From JAJPJE01 sp963724985 (lineage in GTDB: Bacteria > Acidobacteriota > Terriglobia > Terriglobales > Acidobacteriaceae): DNA of 64,000 nucleotides. The first letter of the stretch is position 1; the number at the start of each line of letters is the position of its first letter. The position numbers and the translations under genes were made by a program. The stretch spans positions 204,627 through 268,626 of the forward strand of contig CAVRWV010000025.1 in NCBI GenBank assembly GCA_963724985.1. The letters run 5' to 3'. Below the pieces are notes generated by a model that had not been told where the DNA came from, ran no database searches, and saw only the letters and a list, made by a program, of their open reading frames with translations. Below are positions 45,329 through 53,224 of the stretch, piece after piece.

Positions 45329-47530
45329 ATGGCGACTATGAAGACGCGGCCCAAGGCGGCCGCAGTGGCGGACCTTCCGGCCAAAACCTACGAGGGACTG
45401 GCGCCGGAGCAACTCATTCAGATCTATCGCCTGATGTACCAATCCAGGTCCATCGACGACCGCGAAATCCTTCTTAAGCGTCAACAACGAGTTTTCTTTC
45501 AGATCTCCTGTGCGGGCCATGAGGCGCTGCTGGTTGCAGCCGGTATGGTGCTGAAGCCCGGTTACGACTGGTTCTATCCCTACTACCGCGACCGCACACT
45601 CTGCCTGGCACTGGGGATGACGTCGGAAGAGATGTTGCTGAGCGCGGTCGGCGCCGCCGATGATCCGAATTCCGGCGCGCGTCAGATGCCCTCGCACTGG
45701 GGAAGCAAGAAGCTCAACATTGTGACGCAGTCGTCGCCCACTGGCACGCAGTTTGTCCAGGCAATTGGGTGCGCAGAGGCGGGCCGCTATTTCTCTCGCC
45801 GACCCCAGGCTGCGCAGAAACGCCAGGGCGACTACAGCGAATTCAAAGATGTTGTCTTCCACGGCGATGAGATCACCTATGTCTCTACAGGTGACGGCGC
45901 GACCAGTGAGGGAGAGTTCTGGGAATCGATGAGCGCCGCTTCTGCGAAGAAACTGCCGGTGTTATTCCTCTGCGAAGACAACGAGTACGCGATCTCAGTT
46001 CCAGTCGAGGTGCAAACGCCCGGCGGAAATATCTCGAAGCTGGTTGCAAGTTTTCCCAATTTTCATTTCGCTGAGATTGATGGCTGCGACGTGCTGGCGA
46101 GCTATGCAGCACTGAAAGAAGCGGCGGAGTATGTGCGCGCGGGACACGGTCCGGCATTTGTGCATGGGCATGTGATCCGTCCGTATTCTCACTCGCTTTC
46201 CGACGACGAGAAGCTTTACCGCTCCGAAGAAGAGCGCAAAGCCGAGATGCAGCGCGATCCCCTTCCGCGCTTCCAGATGTTCCTTTTGCGCGAGGGGATC
46301 CTCGACGAAGAGGGAATCACGAGGCTGGAGAAAGAGATTGATCGCGAGGTGCAGGAAGCGGCCGATCGCGCATTGGCAGCTCCGGCTCCAACTGTAAGCA
46401 CGGTGATGAATTACGTGTATTCGGATGTGATCGATCCGACGTCGCCCGCGTTTGCGACGCAGCCAAAGTTCGGCAAGCCCGAGCGTGGCAAGCTGGGCGG
46501 CGAAAAGACGATGGCTGATCTGATCAACGCGTGCCTCCGCGATGAGATGAAGCGCGATGAGCGCATCGTGATCTTTGGCGAAGATGTTGCCGACTGCAGC
46601 CGCGATCAGTATCTCGAACAGAAGCTGGTGAAGGGCAAGGGCGGCGTCTTCAAGCTGACCGGCGGCTTGCAATGCGACTTTGGCGGTGATCGCGTATTCA
46701 ACGCACCGTTGGCGGAAGCGAGCATCGTCGGTCACGCCATCGGCATGGGAACACGTGGACTGAAGCCGGTGGTCGAAATTCAGTTCTTCGACTACATCTG
46801 GCCAGCCATGATGCAGCTTCGCGACGAGATGCCAATCATCCGGTGGCGATCGAACAATGCGTTCTCGTGTCCAATGGTGCTGCGCGTCGCTATTGGCGGA
46901 TACCTGACTGGTGGATCGATCTATCACTCACAATCGGGCGAGAGCATGTTTACGCACACGCCGGGCGCGCGCGTAGTTTTTCCGTCGAATGCGCTGGACG
47001 CGAATGGACTGTTGCGAACAGCGATTCGTTGCGATGATCCGGTGCTCTTCCTGGAACACAAGCGGCTCTATCGCGAGACATATGGGCGGTCACCGTATCC
47101 GGGGCCGGACTACATGATCCCGTTTGGCAAAGCGCGGATCGTGCAGGAAGGATCAGACCTGACGGTAGTTACGTACGGTGCGGTCGTCCCGCGAAGCTTG
47201 CAGGCGGCACAGCGCCTCGAGCGCGAAACAGGAGTGAAAGTTGAGCTCATCGATTTGCGCACGCTCAATCCCTATGACTGGGATGCGATTGCGACCTCGG
47301 TGCGCAAGACGAATCGCGTGATTGTCGCGCACGAGGACATGCTGAGTTGGGGCTTCGGTGCGGAGATCGCGGCGCGCATCGCCGACGAACTCTTCGACGA
47401 ATTGGACGCGCCGGTAAAGCGTGTTGCCGCGAAGGATGTCTTCGTCGCATACGCGCCGGTGCTGGAAGACGCGATTCTGCCGCAACCCGAGGATCTGTAT
47501 CAGGCCATGAAATCTCTAGCTGAGTACTAG
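45329..47530 (+). CDS. Fused branched-chain 2-oxoacid / pyruvate-type dehydrogenase E1 (alpha-beta)
   Basis: A 733-residue thiamine-diphosphate enzyme in which E1 alpha (residues ~1-370) and E1 beta (~395-733) are joined in one chain. The alpha part has the ThDP motif as STGDGATSEGEFWESM...N (GDG...N type) and RDRTLCLALGM. The beta part has IFGEDVADCS, GGDRVFNAPLAEASIVGHAIGM and IQFFDYIWPAMMQ. AAGGGGAG precedes the ATG at 45329. The substrate is most likely branched-chain 2-oxoacids, as for other fused bacterial E1 proteins. No E2 or E3 gene is in the window. Confidence 0.9.
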   Translation: MATMKTRPKAAAVADLPAKTYEGLAPEQLIQIYRLMYQSRSIDDREILLKRQQRVFFQISCAGHEALLVAAGMVLKPGYDWFYPYYRDRTLCLALGMTSEEMLLSAVGAADDPNSGARQMPSHWGSKKLNIVTQSSPTGTQFVQAIGCAEAGRYFSRRPQAAQKRQGDYSEFKDVVFHGDEITYVSTGDGATSEGEFWESMSAASAKKLPVLFLCEDNEYAISVPVEVQTPGGNISKLVASFPNFHFAEIDGCDVLASYAALKEAAEYVRAGHGPAFVHGHVIRPYSHSLSDDEKLYRSEEERKAEMQRDPLPRFQMFLLREGILDEEGITRLEKEIDREVQEAADRALAAPAPTVSTVMNYVYSDVIDPTSPAFATQPKFGKPERGKLGGEKTMADLINACLRDEMKRDERIVIFGEDVADCSRDQYLEQKLVKGKGGVFKLTGGLQCDFGGDRVFNAPLAEASIVGHAIGMGTRGLKPVVEIQFFDYIWPAMMQLRDEMPIIRWRSNNAFSCPMVLRVAIGGYLTGGSIYHSQSGESMFTHTPGARVVFPSNALDANGLLRTAIRCDDPVLFLEHKRLYRETYGRSPYPGPDYMIPFGKARIVQEGSDLTVVTYGAVVPRSLQAAQRLERETGVKVELIDLRTLNPYDWDAIATSVRKTNRVIVAHEDMLSWGFGAEIAARIADELFDELDAPVKRVAAKDVFVAYAPVLEDAILPQPEDLYQAMKSLAEY

Positions 47531-47551
47531 GTTTCGACTGAGAAAGAAAAA

Positions 47552-47574
47552 GCCCACCGGCATGGTGGGCTTTT
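47552..47574 (+). terminator. Rho-independent terminator of the E1 gene
   Basis: GCCCACC-ggcat-GGTGGGC stem flanked by AA/TT pairs and followed by TTTT. Confidence 0.9.
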
Positions 47575-47590
47575 CTATTTGGGGATGATG

Positions 47591-47998
47591 CTACTTGCGT
47601 CCGGTGAGCCAATCGACCGAGATCGGTCCGGCGCCAGTGAAGATCAGTGCGAATGCAATCGCTGCCAGCGACAGTGGGAACTCGAAGCCACCCTGGCCGG
47701 TGAGTCCGTTGTGCCAATGAACCTTCGCGATGGCCACGCACATGTCGATGCAAACTGCTAACGCCGCAAAGCGCGTCAAAACGCCCACAATCAGAGCAAT
47801 TCCGCCTAGAAATTCTGTGAATGCCGAGACGTACCCGAGCCATGCAGGCATGCCCAGGCTAGCGACAAATTGAGCATGATGATGGAGCTGCCCACCGAAA
47901 ACTTTGTGATACCCGTGAACAACCATGATGACTCCGAGCACAACCCGCAGGATAAAGAACCCTAACGGCTGAACCCGGTCGAGGAAACTGAGATTCAA
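47591..47998 (-). CDS. DoxX family membrane protein
   Basis: A 135-residue four-helix membrane protein beginning MNLSFLDRVQPLGFFILRVVLGVIMVVHGYHKVF (TTG start). The GYHKVFGG loop and GGIALIVGVLTRFAAL and FALIFTGAGP helices are classic DoxX. GGAGG lies upstream. It is convergent with the E1 gene and is the second DoxX protein of the window, distinct from the one at 16188. Confidence 0.85.
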   Translation of the reverse strand: MNLSFLDRVQPLGFFILRVVLGVIMVVHGYHKVFGGQLHHHAQFVASLGMPAWLGYVSAFTEFLGGIALIVGVLTRFAALAVCIDMCVAIAKVHWHNGLTGQGGFEFPLSLAAIAFALIFTGAGPISVDWLTGRK

Positions 47999-48085
47999 GA
48001 GTGCGGCCCTCCGCTGAAATAAGGTCAGCGTGATTGTAGCAACCGAGTTGAACCTTGAACATTCCCAGACGAATGCTTAAGAGAG

Positions 48086-48205
48086 ATGCACGTGATCTTG
48101 GCCGCAGAAAAAGCGCCGTTCACGCGTGAACATCGTCGCCGGCTTTTGACGGATGAGATTTTTCGCACTCGGGTTGAGCCGAAGGACTGGTCAATCTTGG
48201 GTTGA
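48086..48205 (+). CDS. Possible 39-residue small protein
   Basis: ATG at 48086 after AAGAGAG, stop at 48203. The product starts MHVILAAEKAPFTREHRRRL and ends EPKDWSILG. Codon use looks like that of neighbouring genes and no known motif is present. The 14-bp palindrome at 48118 lies inside it. The evidence is weak, because short open frames are common at this GC content. Confidence 0.25.
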   Translation: MHVILAAEKAPFTREHRRRLLTDEIFRTRVEPKDWSILG

Positions 48206-48218
48206 ATTCACCTCAGGT

Positions 48219-48262
48219 TGTGATGGTCATCACGTGGTCTGGTGCGGTGCTCATGCTACTTT
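48219..48262 (+). promoter_or_regulatory. CRP-like operator and class II promoter, site 1
   Basis: TGTGA-TGGTCA-TCACG at 48219-48234 (centre 48226.5), followed by an extended -10-like TGCTACTTT with the hexamer at 48257-48262, so the operator would sit near -41.5. It drives the heptahaem cytochrome gene. Confidence 0.65.
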
Positions 48263-48376
48263 CCGAGTGGTCGAGAAGTGGCTGCGCGCGAGTATTGCGT
48301 ACCGGGCGCAGGGACTATAGGATTCTCGCCACTTACTTGCATATATCTGTTCAGTCGCGAAGAGGAGAGATCGCGA

Positions 48377-49903
48377 ATGGCTAATGAATCAATGGACGAG
48401 CCCATACCCAGCGAAACACCAGGTTTGATCCGCAACCTGGTGAGCCTGGCGGGCGCCGTCATCGCTGTCATCGGGGCTGCGAACGTAGCTTTTCTTGTAT
48501 TTATCGATTTTCTGTCGAATCGGCCTAACCCATACATCGGCATCTTTGGCTACATGATCATGCCGGGGATCATGGGGTTCGGCTTGCTGCTGATTCCGTT
48601 GGGAATGTTGATTGAGCGGCGCCGGCGTCGTACGCGTGCCCCCTCGGCGATCCCGCGTTTTCCGCGCATCGATCTGAACGATCCGAAGCAGCGGCGCACG
48701 CTGGCAGCGGTTTCGGCGTTCATTATTGTCTTTGTCGCGTTGAGTGCTGCGGGCAGCTATCGCGCCTACGAATACACGGATTCGGTTCAGTTCTGCGGTC
48801 AACTGTGCCACACGGTGATGAAGCCGGAATATACAGCGTACCTGCAGTCACCGCATGCACGCGTAGCCTGTGTCGACTGTCACGTGGGCGCGGGCGCCGG
48901 CTGGTATGTGAAGTCCAAGTTGTCGGGCGCATACCAGGTGTATTCGGTGGCGTTCCATAAATATCCGACTCCGATTCCAACGCCGGTGGCCAATTTGCGC
49001 CCGGCGCCGGAGACTTGTGAGCAGTGTCACTGGCCGAACAAGTTCCATGGCGATCAGCTACGTGTGTTCACGCATTTCGGCACCGACGAGAAAAACACGC
49101 CTCGGCAAATCCGCATGCTGGTGAAGACGGGTGGCGGCGATCCGGCCACTGGCCTGCCTTCCGGCATTCACTGGCACATGAATATCGGGAATGAGATTAC
49201 GTATATTGCGACCGACAACCAGCGGCAGGTGATCCCATGGGTGCAGGCGAAAGACCGGGAAGGACATGTCACGGTTTACTCGGTGAAAGATGCTCTCAAG
49301 CCCGATCAGATAGAGAAGGCCTCGAAGCGCCGTATGGATTGCATCGATTGTCATAACCGGCCGACTCACATTTATCGTCCACCAGATTCATCGGTTGACG
49401 ATGCAATGCTGGCTACCAAAATCGATCAGTCACTTCCGTTCATCAAGCAGCAGGCAGTGACGGTCCTTGCGGCTGACTACAAGACCACCGAAGAAGCAGT
49501 AAAGGCGATCGATAGAGATCTGACCGGTTTCTACCAGAGCAAATATCCGGATGTGTACGCTTCGAAACAGCCGCAAATCAAGGCGGCCGTTGTGGAGGTC
49601 CAGCGCATTTACCAGAACAGCATCTTCCCGGAGATGAAAGTCGACTGGCGGGTGCATCCCAACAACATCGGGCACTTCTACTCGTCAGGATGCTTCCGTT
49701 GTCACGACGGAAATCACGTCACAGCGGACGGCAAGGTGCTGAAGAAGGATTGCGACACCTGCCACACCATTCAATCGCAAGTGGAAAGCGGAAAGCCGCT
49801 GATGGGAACGGCCCAGGGCGTGGCCTTCCAGCACCCGGTTGATCTTGGCGATATGACCGCGGTGAACTGCGCCGACTGCCACACCGGCGGCGTAGGGCCA
49901 TAG
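48377..49903 (+). CDS. NapC/NirT-type multihaem cytochrome c (seven haem motifs)
   Basis: About 508 residues. The ATG at 48377 follows AGGAGAG. Two N-terminal membrane helices (residues ~20-45 and 55-80, then ERRRRRTR) and a third near 105-125 anchor a periplasmic haem domain. Haem motifs are CGQLCH (CX3CH), CVDCH, CEQCH, CIDCH, CFRCH, CDTCH and CADCH. The FCGQLCHTVMKPEY segment matches NrfH/NirT-like quinol dehydrogenases that pass electrons from menaquinol to periplasmic reductases. No partner reductase is adjacent. It forms its own transcription unit between operator site 1 and a terminator. Confidence 0.88.
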   Translation: MANESMDEPIPSETPGLIRNLVSLAGAVIAVIGAANVAFLVFIDFLSNRPNPYIGIFGYMIMPGIMGFGLLLIPLGMLIERRRRRTRAPSAIPRFPRIDLNDPKQRRTLAAVSAFIIVFVALSAAGSYRAYEYTDSVQFCGQLCHTVMKPEYTAYLQSPHARVACVDCHVGAGAGWYVKSKLSGAYQVYSVAFHKYPTPIPTPVANLRPAPETCEQCHWPNKFHGDQLRVFTHFGTDEKNTPRQIRMLVKTGGGDPATGLPSGIHWHMNIGNEITYIATDNQRQVIPWVQAKDREGHVTVYSVKDALKPDQIEKASKRRMDCIDCHNRPTHIYRPPDSSVDDAMLATKIDQSLPFIKQQAVTVLAADYKTTEEAVKAIDRDLTGFYQSKYPDVYASKQPQIKAAVVEVQRIYQNSIFPEMKVDWRVHPNNIGHFYSSGCFRCHDGNHVTADGKVLKKDCDTCHTIQSQVESGKPLMGTAQGVAFQHPVDLGDMTAVNCADCHTGGVGP

Positions 49904-49928
49904 GCACTCAGCAGGAACAAAGAACCAC

Positions 49929-49957
49929 GGGCGGGAGCGAATCCCGCCCTTTCTTTT
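49929..49957 (+). terminator. Rho-independent terminator of the cytochrome gene
   Basis: GGGCGGGA-gcgaa-TCCCGCCC stem followed by TTTCTTTT. Confidence 0.9.
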
Positions 49958-50003
49958 GCCTGCCGATAGGTCTCTTGCGCCAGTGAGCAATCTCATAGGA
50001 GGG

Positions 50004-50046
50004 AGTGACATACATCACAGCCGCTTGGGTCATGGTTTTCTACCCT
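50004..50046 (+). promoter_or_regulatory. CRP-like operator and class II promoter, site 2
   Basis: AGTGA-CATACA-TCACA at 50004-50019 (centre 50011.5), with the -10-like TACCCT at 50041-50046. It precedes the radical SAM gene by 43 bp. Confidence 0.65.
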
Positions 50047-50088
50047 TGCTTGTAGACGGAAGCGTCGAAAAGGGCGCTGGAGGCGAGG

Positions 50089-51357
50089 ATGGAAACCAAG
50101 ACTCATCCAGAACAGGAATTCAAACCCAGGCTGATCTTCTGGGAAGTGACCAAAGGCTGTAACCTGCGCTGCATCCATTGCCGCGCTACAGCAACGGAAC
50201 TGAGTTCTCCGACGGATCTCCCCACCGAACGCGCGCTCGATATCATCAAGCAGATTGCAGATTTCGGGAATCCCATCCTCGTGCTGAGTGGTGGTGAGCC
50301 GCTGTATCGTTCCGACATTTTCGATTTAGCGCGCTTTGCGACGGAACGTGGGATTCGCGTGGCCCTGGCTACAAACGGTACGTTGGTCACAAAACCGGTC
50401 GCGAAGAAGATCGTCGAAGCCGGAGTAAAACGCGTCTCCATCAGCCTGGACGGCGCCGACGCGCTGACGCATGACACCTTCCGTGGAATCCCCGGAGCGT
50501 TCGAAGCCGCCATTTATGGCATGCGCAATCTGCAAGAGCTAGGGCTGTCGGTGCAGATCAACACCACCATCGCCCGGCACAATGCTCACCAGTTGCCCGA
50601 CGTGCTTGAAATGGCGCGTTCACTGGGCGCGGACGCGTTGCACACATTCTTGTTGGTGCCGGTCGGCTGCGGAGTCGATATTGCCAACGAGCAGATGGTG
50701 CCGCCGGAAGAATACGAGCGGATGCTGAACTGGTTCTACGATCGCTCGAAAGATGGCGACATTGAATTGAAGGCAACCTGTGCGCCGCACTACTTCCGCG
50801 TGGTCCGGCAACGCCGAGCGGAAGAGCGCAAACAAGCCGCAGCGGCGGCGGGCGGCGACTATCGAGCAGTTGAACATGGGCCGGCGATTGGTCCCACGGA
50901 TATGGCGATGCCGGGCTCCGATGCAATTATCTTCAAGCCCAAAGGAAATCACACTGGCCATCCGACCGGTCATCCGGGTGGACATCCTGATGGAATGAAC
51001 GCGATGACCAAAGGGTGTCTGGCGGGAACCGGTGTTTGCTTCATCTCCTATGACGGAGAAGTTTTCCCCTGCGGATATCTGCCCGCTGTCGCGGGTGATT
51101 TGAAAAAGCAGCCATTTTCTGAAATTTGGAACGACTCAAAGGTGTTTGCGCAACTGCGACATGATCCGCTGGAAGGGAAGTGCGGCTGCTGTGAGTTCCG
51201 TAATGTTTGCATGGGCTGCCGCGCGCGCGCATTTGCCGCAACGGGCAACATGATGTCGGAAGAACCTTTCTGCGTGTACCAGCCGAAAGCTCGCGACGGT
51301 AAAGGCTTAAGTTATCCTCCCCGGGTTGTACGGCCGTGCCGGAGTCCGTTGCTCTGA
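50089..51357 (+). CDS. AhbD/NirJ-like radical SAM protein with SPASM domain and His-Gly-Pro insert
   Basis: A 422-residue radical SAM protein. The SAM cluster motif is GCNLRCIHC (CxxxCxxC, residues ~24-31), followed by LVLSGGEPLY. The C-terminal SPASM-type cysteine set is GVCFISYDGEVFPCGYLP...CGCCEFRNVCMGCRARA. The pattern fits AhbD (Fe-coproporphyrin III decarboxylase, alternative haem synthesis) or NirJ (haem d1). Residues 285-304 hold a histidine-rich repeat, HTGHPTGHPGGHPDG, preceded by an Ala/Arg-rich linker. Neither haem nor d1 genes are adjacent. It is a single-gene unit flanked by operator site 2 and a strong terminator. Confidence 0.8.
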   Translation: METKTHPEQEFKPRLIFWEVTKGCNLRCIHCRATATELSSPTDLPTERALDIIKQIADFGNPILVLSGGEPLYRSDIFDLARFATERGIRVALATNGTLVTKPVAKKIVEAGVKRVSISLDGADALTHDTFRGIPGAFEAAIYGMRNLQELGLSVQINTTIARHNAHQLPDVLEMARSLGADALHTFLLVPVGCGVDIANEQMVPPEEYERMLNWFYDRSKDGDIELKATCAPHYFRVVRQRRAEERKQAAAAAGGDYRAVEHGPAIGPTDMAMPGSDAIIFKPKGNHTGHPTGHPGGHPDGMNAMTKGCLAGTGVCFISYDGEVFPCGYLPAVAGDLKKQPFSEIWNDSKVFAQLRHDPLEGKCGCCEFRNVCMGCRARAFAATGNMMSEEPFCVYQPKARDGKGLSYPPRVVRPCRSPLL

Positions 51358-51382
51358 ACTGGCGGATTCCGGCACTTTTTTT
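51336..51382 (+). terminator. Rho-independent terminator overlapping the radical SAM stop codon
   Basis: A 13-bp stem GTGCCGGAGTCCG / CGGATTCCGGCAC (one G.T pair) followed by TTTTTTT. The stop codon at 51355-51357 lies in the loop. Confidence 0.92.
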
Positions 51383-51385
51383 GCG

Positions 51386-51428
51386 TGTGACAAAGGTCAT
51401 CGTGGAGTGAGTTTCCTCAGAGTAATGT
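51386..51428 (+). promoter_or_regulatory. CRP-like operator and class II promoter, site 3
   Basis: TGTGA-CAAAGG-TCATC at 51386-51401 (centre 51393.5), with the -10-like TAATGT at 51423-51428. It sits directly behind the previous terminator and upstream of the ywiC-like/crp-fnr unit, so the regulator would control its own synthesis. Confidence 0.65.
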
Positions 51429-51444
51429 GGTGACAGGTAACGAA

Positions 51445-52299
51445 ATGGCTGAGATGGTGACGAACGTACAGATGGCAAATCGGGCGCGGCTGCGCTCGAT
51501 GACGGTTCCGCGTGAGCATGGCGCGTGGGGAATGTTGCTGGTCCCGCTCGCGATCGGCGGAGCAGTGGGCCTGCGCTCGACTGAGAATTTGCCGGCACTG
51601 CTATCGCTCGCACTTGCGGCGGTAACCCTGTTTTGGTTGCGAACTCCGGTGGAAGCACTGCTGGGGACAACCCCGATCAAGGCGCGTTCAGCGGAAGAGC
51701 GGCGGCATCTGGTTTCAGTCATTGCTGCGCTGAGTATTCTCGCCCTTTGTTGCTTGGGCACGATTTTCTGGCATGGCCGGAATCGGGCGCTCCTTCCGGT
51801 CGGGATCGTTGCGGCGGCAGCGTTCGGAGTTCAGGCTCTCGTGAAACGTGCGGGACGCAAGGGACGAATGCCGGCACAAATCATCGGTTCGATTGGGCTG
51901 ACGTCGACCGCCGCAGCAGGATATTGCGTCGCAAACGGCGGGTGGGCACCCATCGCGATTGCGCTCTGGGCGATCAACTTTGCATTTGCCGCCGGCCAGG
52001 TGCATTACGTCCAGGTGCGGATTCACAGCTCGCGAGCGACCACGCGCTCTGAACTGCTGAGCATCGGCGATTTTTTCCTGCTCGGAGAAGCGCTTTTGTG
52101 CGCGGTGGTGGCTGGCGCATGGTACTTCGGGCTGGTGCCGGGACTTGCTGTAGTCGCATTTGCACCCATCGTGATCCGAGGATTCCTGCTGTTTGCGCGG
52201 CGTCCGGGACCGTTGAATGTTCACCGCCTGGGCTGGACTGAGCTCACGAATGCGATCGTGTTCGGGATGCTGCTCTGTGCCGCGTATTGGAATCACTGA
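51445..52299 (+). CDS. YwiC-like multi-pass membrane protein
   Basis: About 284 residues with seven or eight hydrophobic helices. The N-terminal signature SMTVPREHGAWGMLLVPL is the hallmark of the YwiC-like family. Later conserved pieces are FAAGQVHYVQVRIHSSR and LGWTELTNAIVFGMLL. In Bacillus subtilis ywiC lies beside fnr and the nitrate reductase genes (established knowledge). Here it is directly upstream of a Crp/Fnr-family regulator, 36 bp apart. The ATG at 51445 is downstream of the predicted start site; the GTG at 51427 would overlap the -10. Biochemical function is unknown. Confidence 0.82.
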   Translation: MAEMVTNVQMANRARLRSMTVPREHGAWGMLLVPLAIGGAVGLRSTENLPALLSLALAAVTLFWLRTPVEALLGTTPIKARSAEERRHLVSVIAALSILALCCLGTIFWHGRNRALLPVGIVAAAAFGVQALVKRAGRKGRMPAQIIGSIGLTSTAAAGYCVANGGWAPIAIALWAINFAFAAGQVHYVQVRIHSSRATTRSELLSIGDFFLLGEALLCAVVAGAWYFGLVPGLAVVAFAPIVIRGFLLFARRPGPLNVHRLGWTELTNAIVFGMLLCAAYWNH

Positions 52300-52335
52300 C
52301 CCGAAACCAAAGGCGTGACTAGGCCAGCGATTACA

Positions 52336-53049
52336 ATGTCCTGCATGCCAAGCCTCGACACGACGAATCCACTCGGAATCCTGAAGCGCGTTGCGATCTT
52401 TGCCGACCTTTCTCCGGCAGAACTGCAGTTTCTGGCTGAGCGCGCAGTAGCGCGCGATTATGAAGCGGGCGAACTGGTCTTCTCGGAAGGCGAAACGTGC
52501 GAGGGGCTGTTTGTCGTGGAATCGGGCCGATTGCGCATTTTTAAAAGCTCGCCTTCCGGGCGTGAACAGGTGCTCTCGATCGAAGGACCCGGCAGCTCCG
52601 TCGCGGAATTGCCAGTCTTTGATGGTGGCCATTACCCCGCTTCGACCGCAGCGGTCGAAAAGGCGCGGTTGTTGTTTGTCAGCAAGCAGGATTTCTATTC
52701 GCTCTGCCTGGTGCATCCGAAGGTTGCGCTAAAAGTCCTTAAAGTTGTTGGGGCTCGCCTGCGGCGGCTAGTTGGGATTATCGAGGAGTTGTCGTTTACA
52801 ACAGTGCGTTCGCGGCTGATCTCATTTCTCTTGCGACACGCTCATGAGAAGAGGGATGGCTCGGGCATCCATGTCACCCTTCCCGCCAGCAATCAGGAAC
52901 TCGCGTCACACATCGGCACGGTAAGGGAACTGGTGTCGCGCAATTTGAGCCGTCTGCAAGCACAAGGCTTCATCACCATCGATGGCAAGGACGTAAAGAT
53001 CCTGGATATGGAAGCACTGCGCGCAGAACTGGAAAACGTCGAAAGCTAG
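52336..53049 (+). CDS. Crp/Fnr-family transcriptional regulator
   Basis: About 237 residues. The N-terminal cyclic-nucleotide-binding-type beta-roll (residues ~20-135, DYEAGELVFSEGETCEGLFVVESG) is followed by a dimer helix and a C-terminal winged helix. The recognition helix reads TVRELVSRNL, placing R197, E198 and R202 in the CRP pattern (R-E-x-x-x-R), which predicts TGTGA half-sites. The four N-terminal cysteines of oxygen-sensing FNR are absent, so a haem/NO or small-molecule sensor of the DNR/HcpR kind is more likely. It is co-transcribed with the ywiC-like gene behind operator site 3. Confidence 0.9.
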   Translation: MSCMPSLDTTNPLGILKRVAIFADLSPAELQFLAERAVARDYEAGELVFSEGETCEGLFVVESGRLRIFKSSPSGREQVLSIEGPGSSVAELPVFDGGHYPASTAAVEKARLLFVSKQDFYSLCLVHPKVALKVLKVVGARLRRLVGIIEELSFTTVRSRLISFLLRHAHEKRDGSGIHVTLPASNQELASHIGTVRELVSRNLSRLQAQGFITIDGKDVKILDMEALRAELENVES

Positions 53050-53157
53050 TCCCTCTTCTCGCCTCCGAGTGGATGCTTCTCCGATCTCCATTTACAAAGC
53101 ATCGTTGTCCGACTAATATGCCCTCTCTTCGCTTTAGTCACAAGAAAGTGTGACGGC

Positions 53158-53200
53158 TGTGACAAAAGTCATCTGCGCTGGTCACAACCTCCCGTAACGT
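53158..53200 (+). promoter_or_regulatory. CRP-like operator and class II promoter, site 4
   Basis: TGTGA-CAAAAG-TCATC at 53158-53173 (centre 53165.5), with the -10-like TAACGT at 53195-53200, upstream of ric-norZ. Extra half-sites (GTCACA at ~53137 and ~53181, TGTGAC at 53149) flank it, suggesting cooperative or double occupancy. Confidence 0.65.
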
Positions 53201-53224
53201 GATTGCCATGAAGGGAGTACGGCC

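Larger units (their letters stand above)
47999..48376. other. Regulatory region upstream of the heptahaem cytochrome
   Basis: 378 bp. It contains a perfect 14-bp palindrome GTTCACGCGTGAAC (48118-48131), a possible 39-residue reading frame (48086-48205), a CRP-like operator (48219-48234) with a -10-like TACTTT, and a ~110-nt leader before the cytochrome ATG. Confidence 0.6.

Noticed and set aside
48219..53173. FNR/HcpR-type sites (TTGAT-N4-ATCAA or TTGAC-N4-GTCAA)
   Set aside because: The half-sites read TGTGA, and the local regulator has the CRP-type R-E-x-x-x-R helix. TGAC-N4-GTCA in sites 3 and 4 overlaps the HcpR spacing but lacks the TT/AA flanks.
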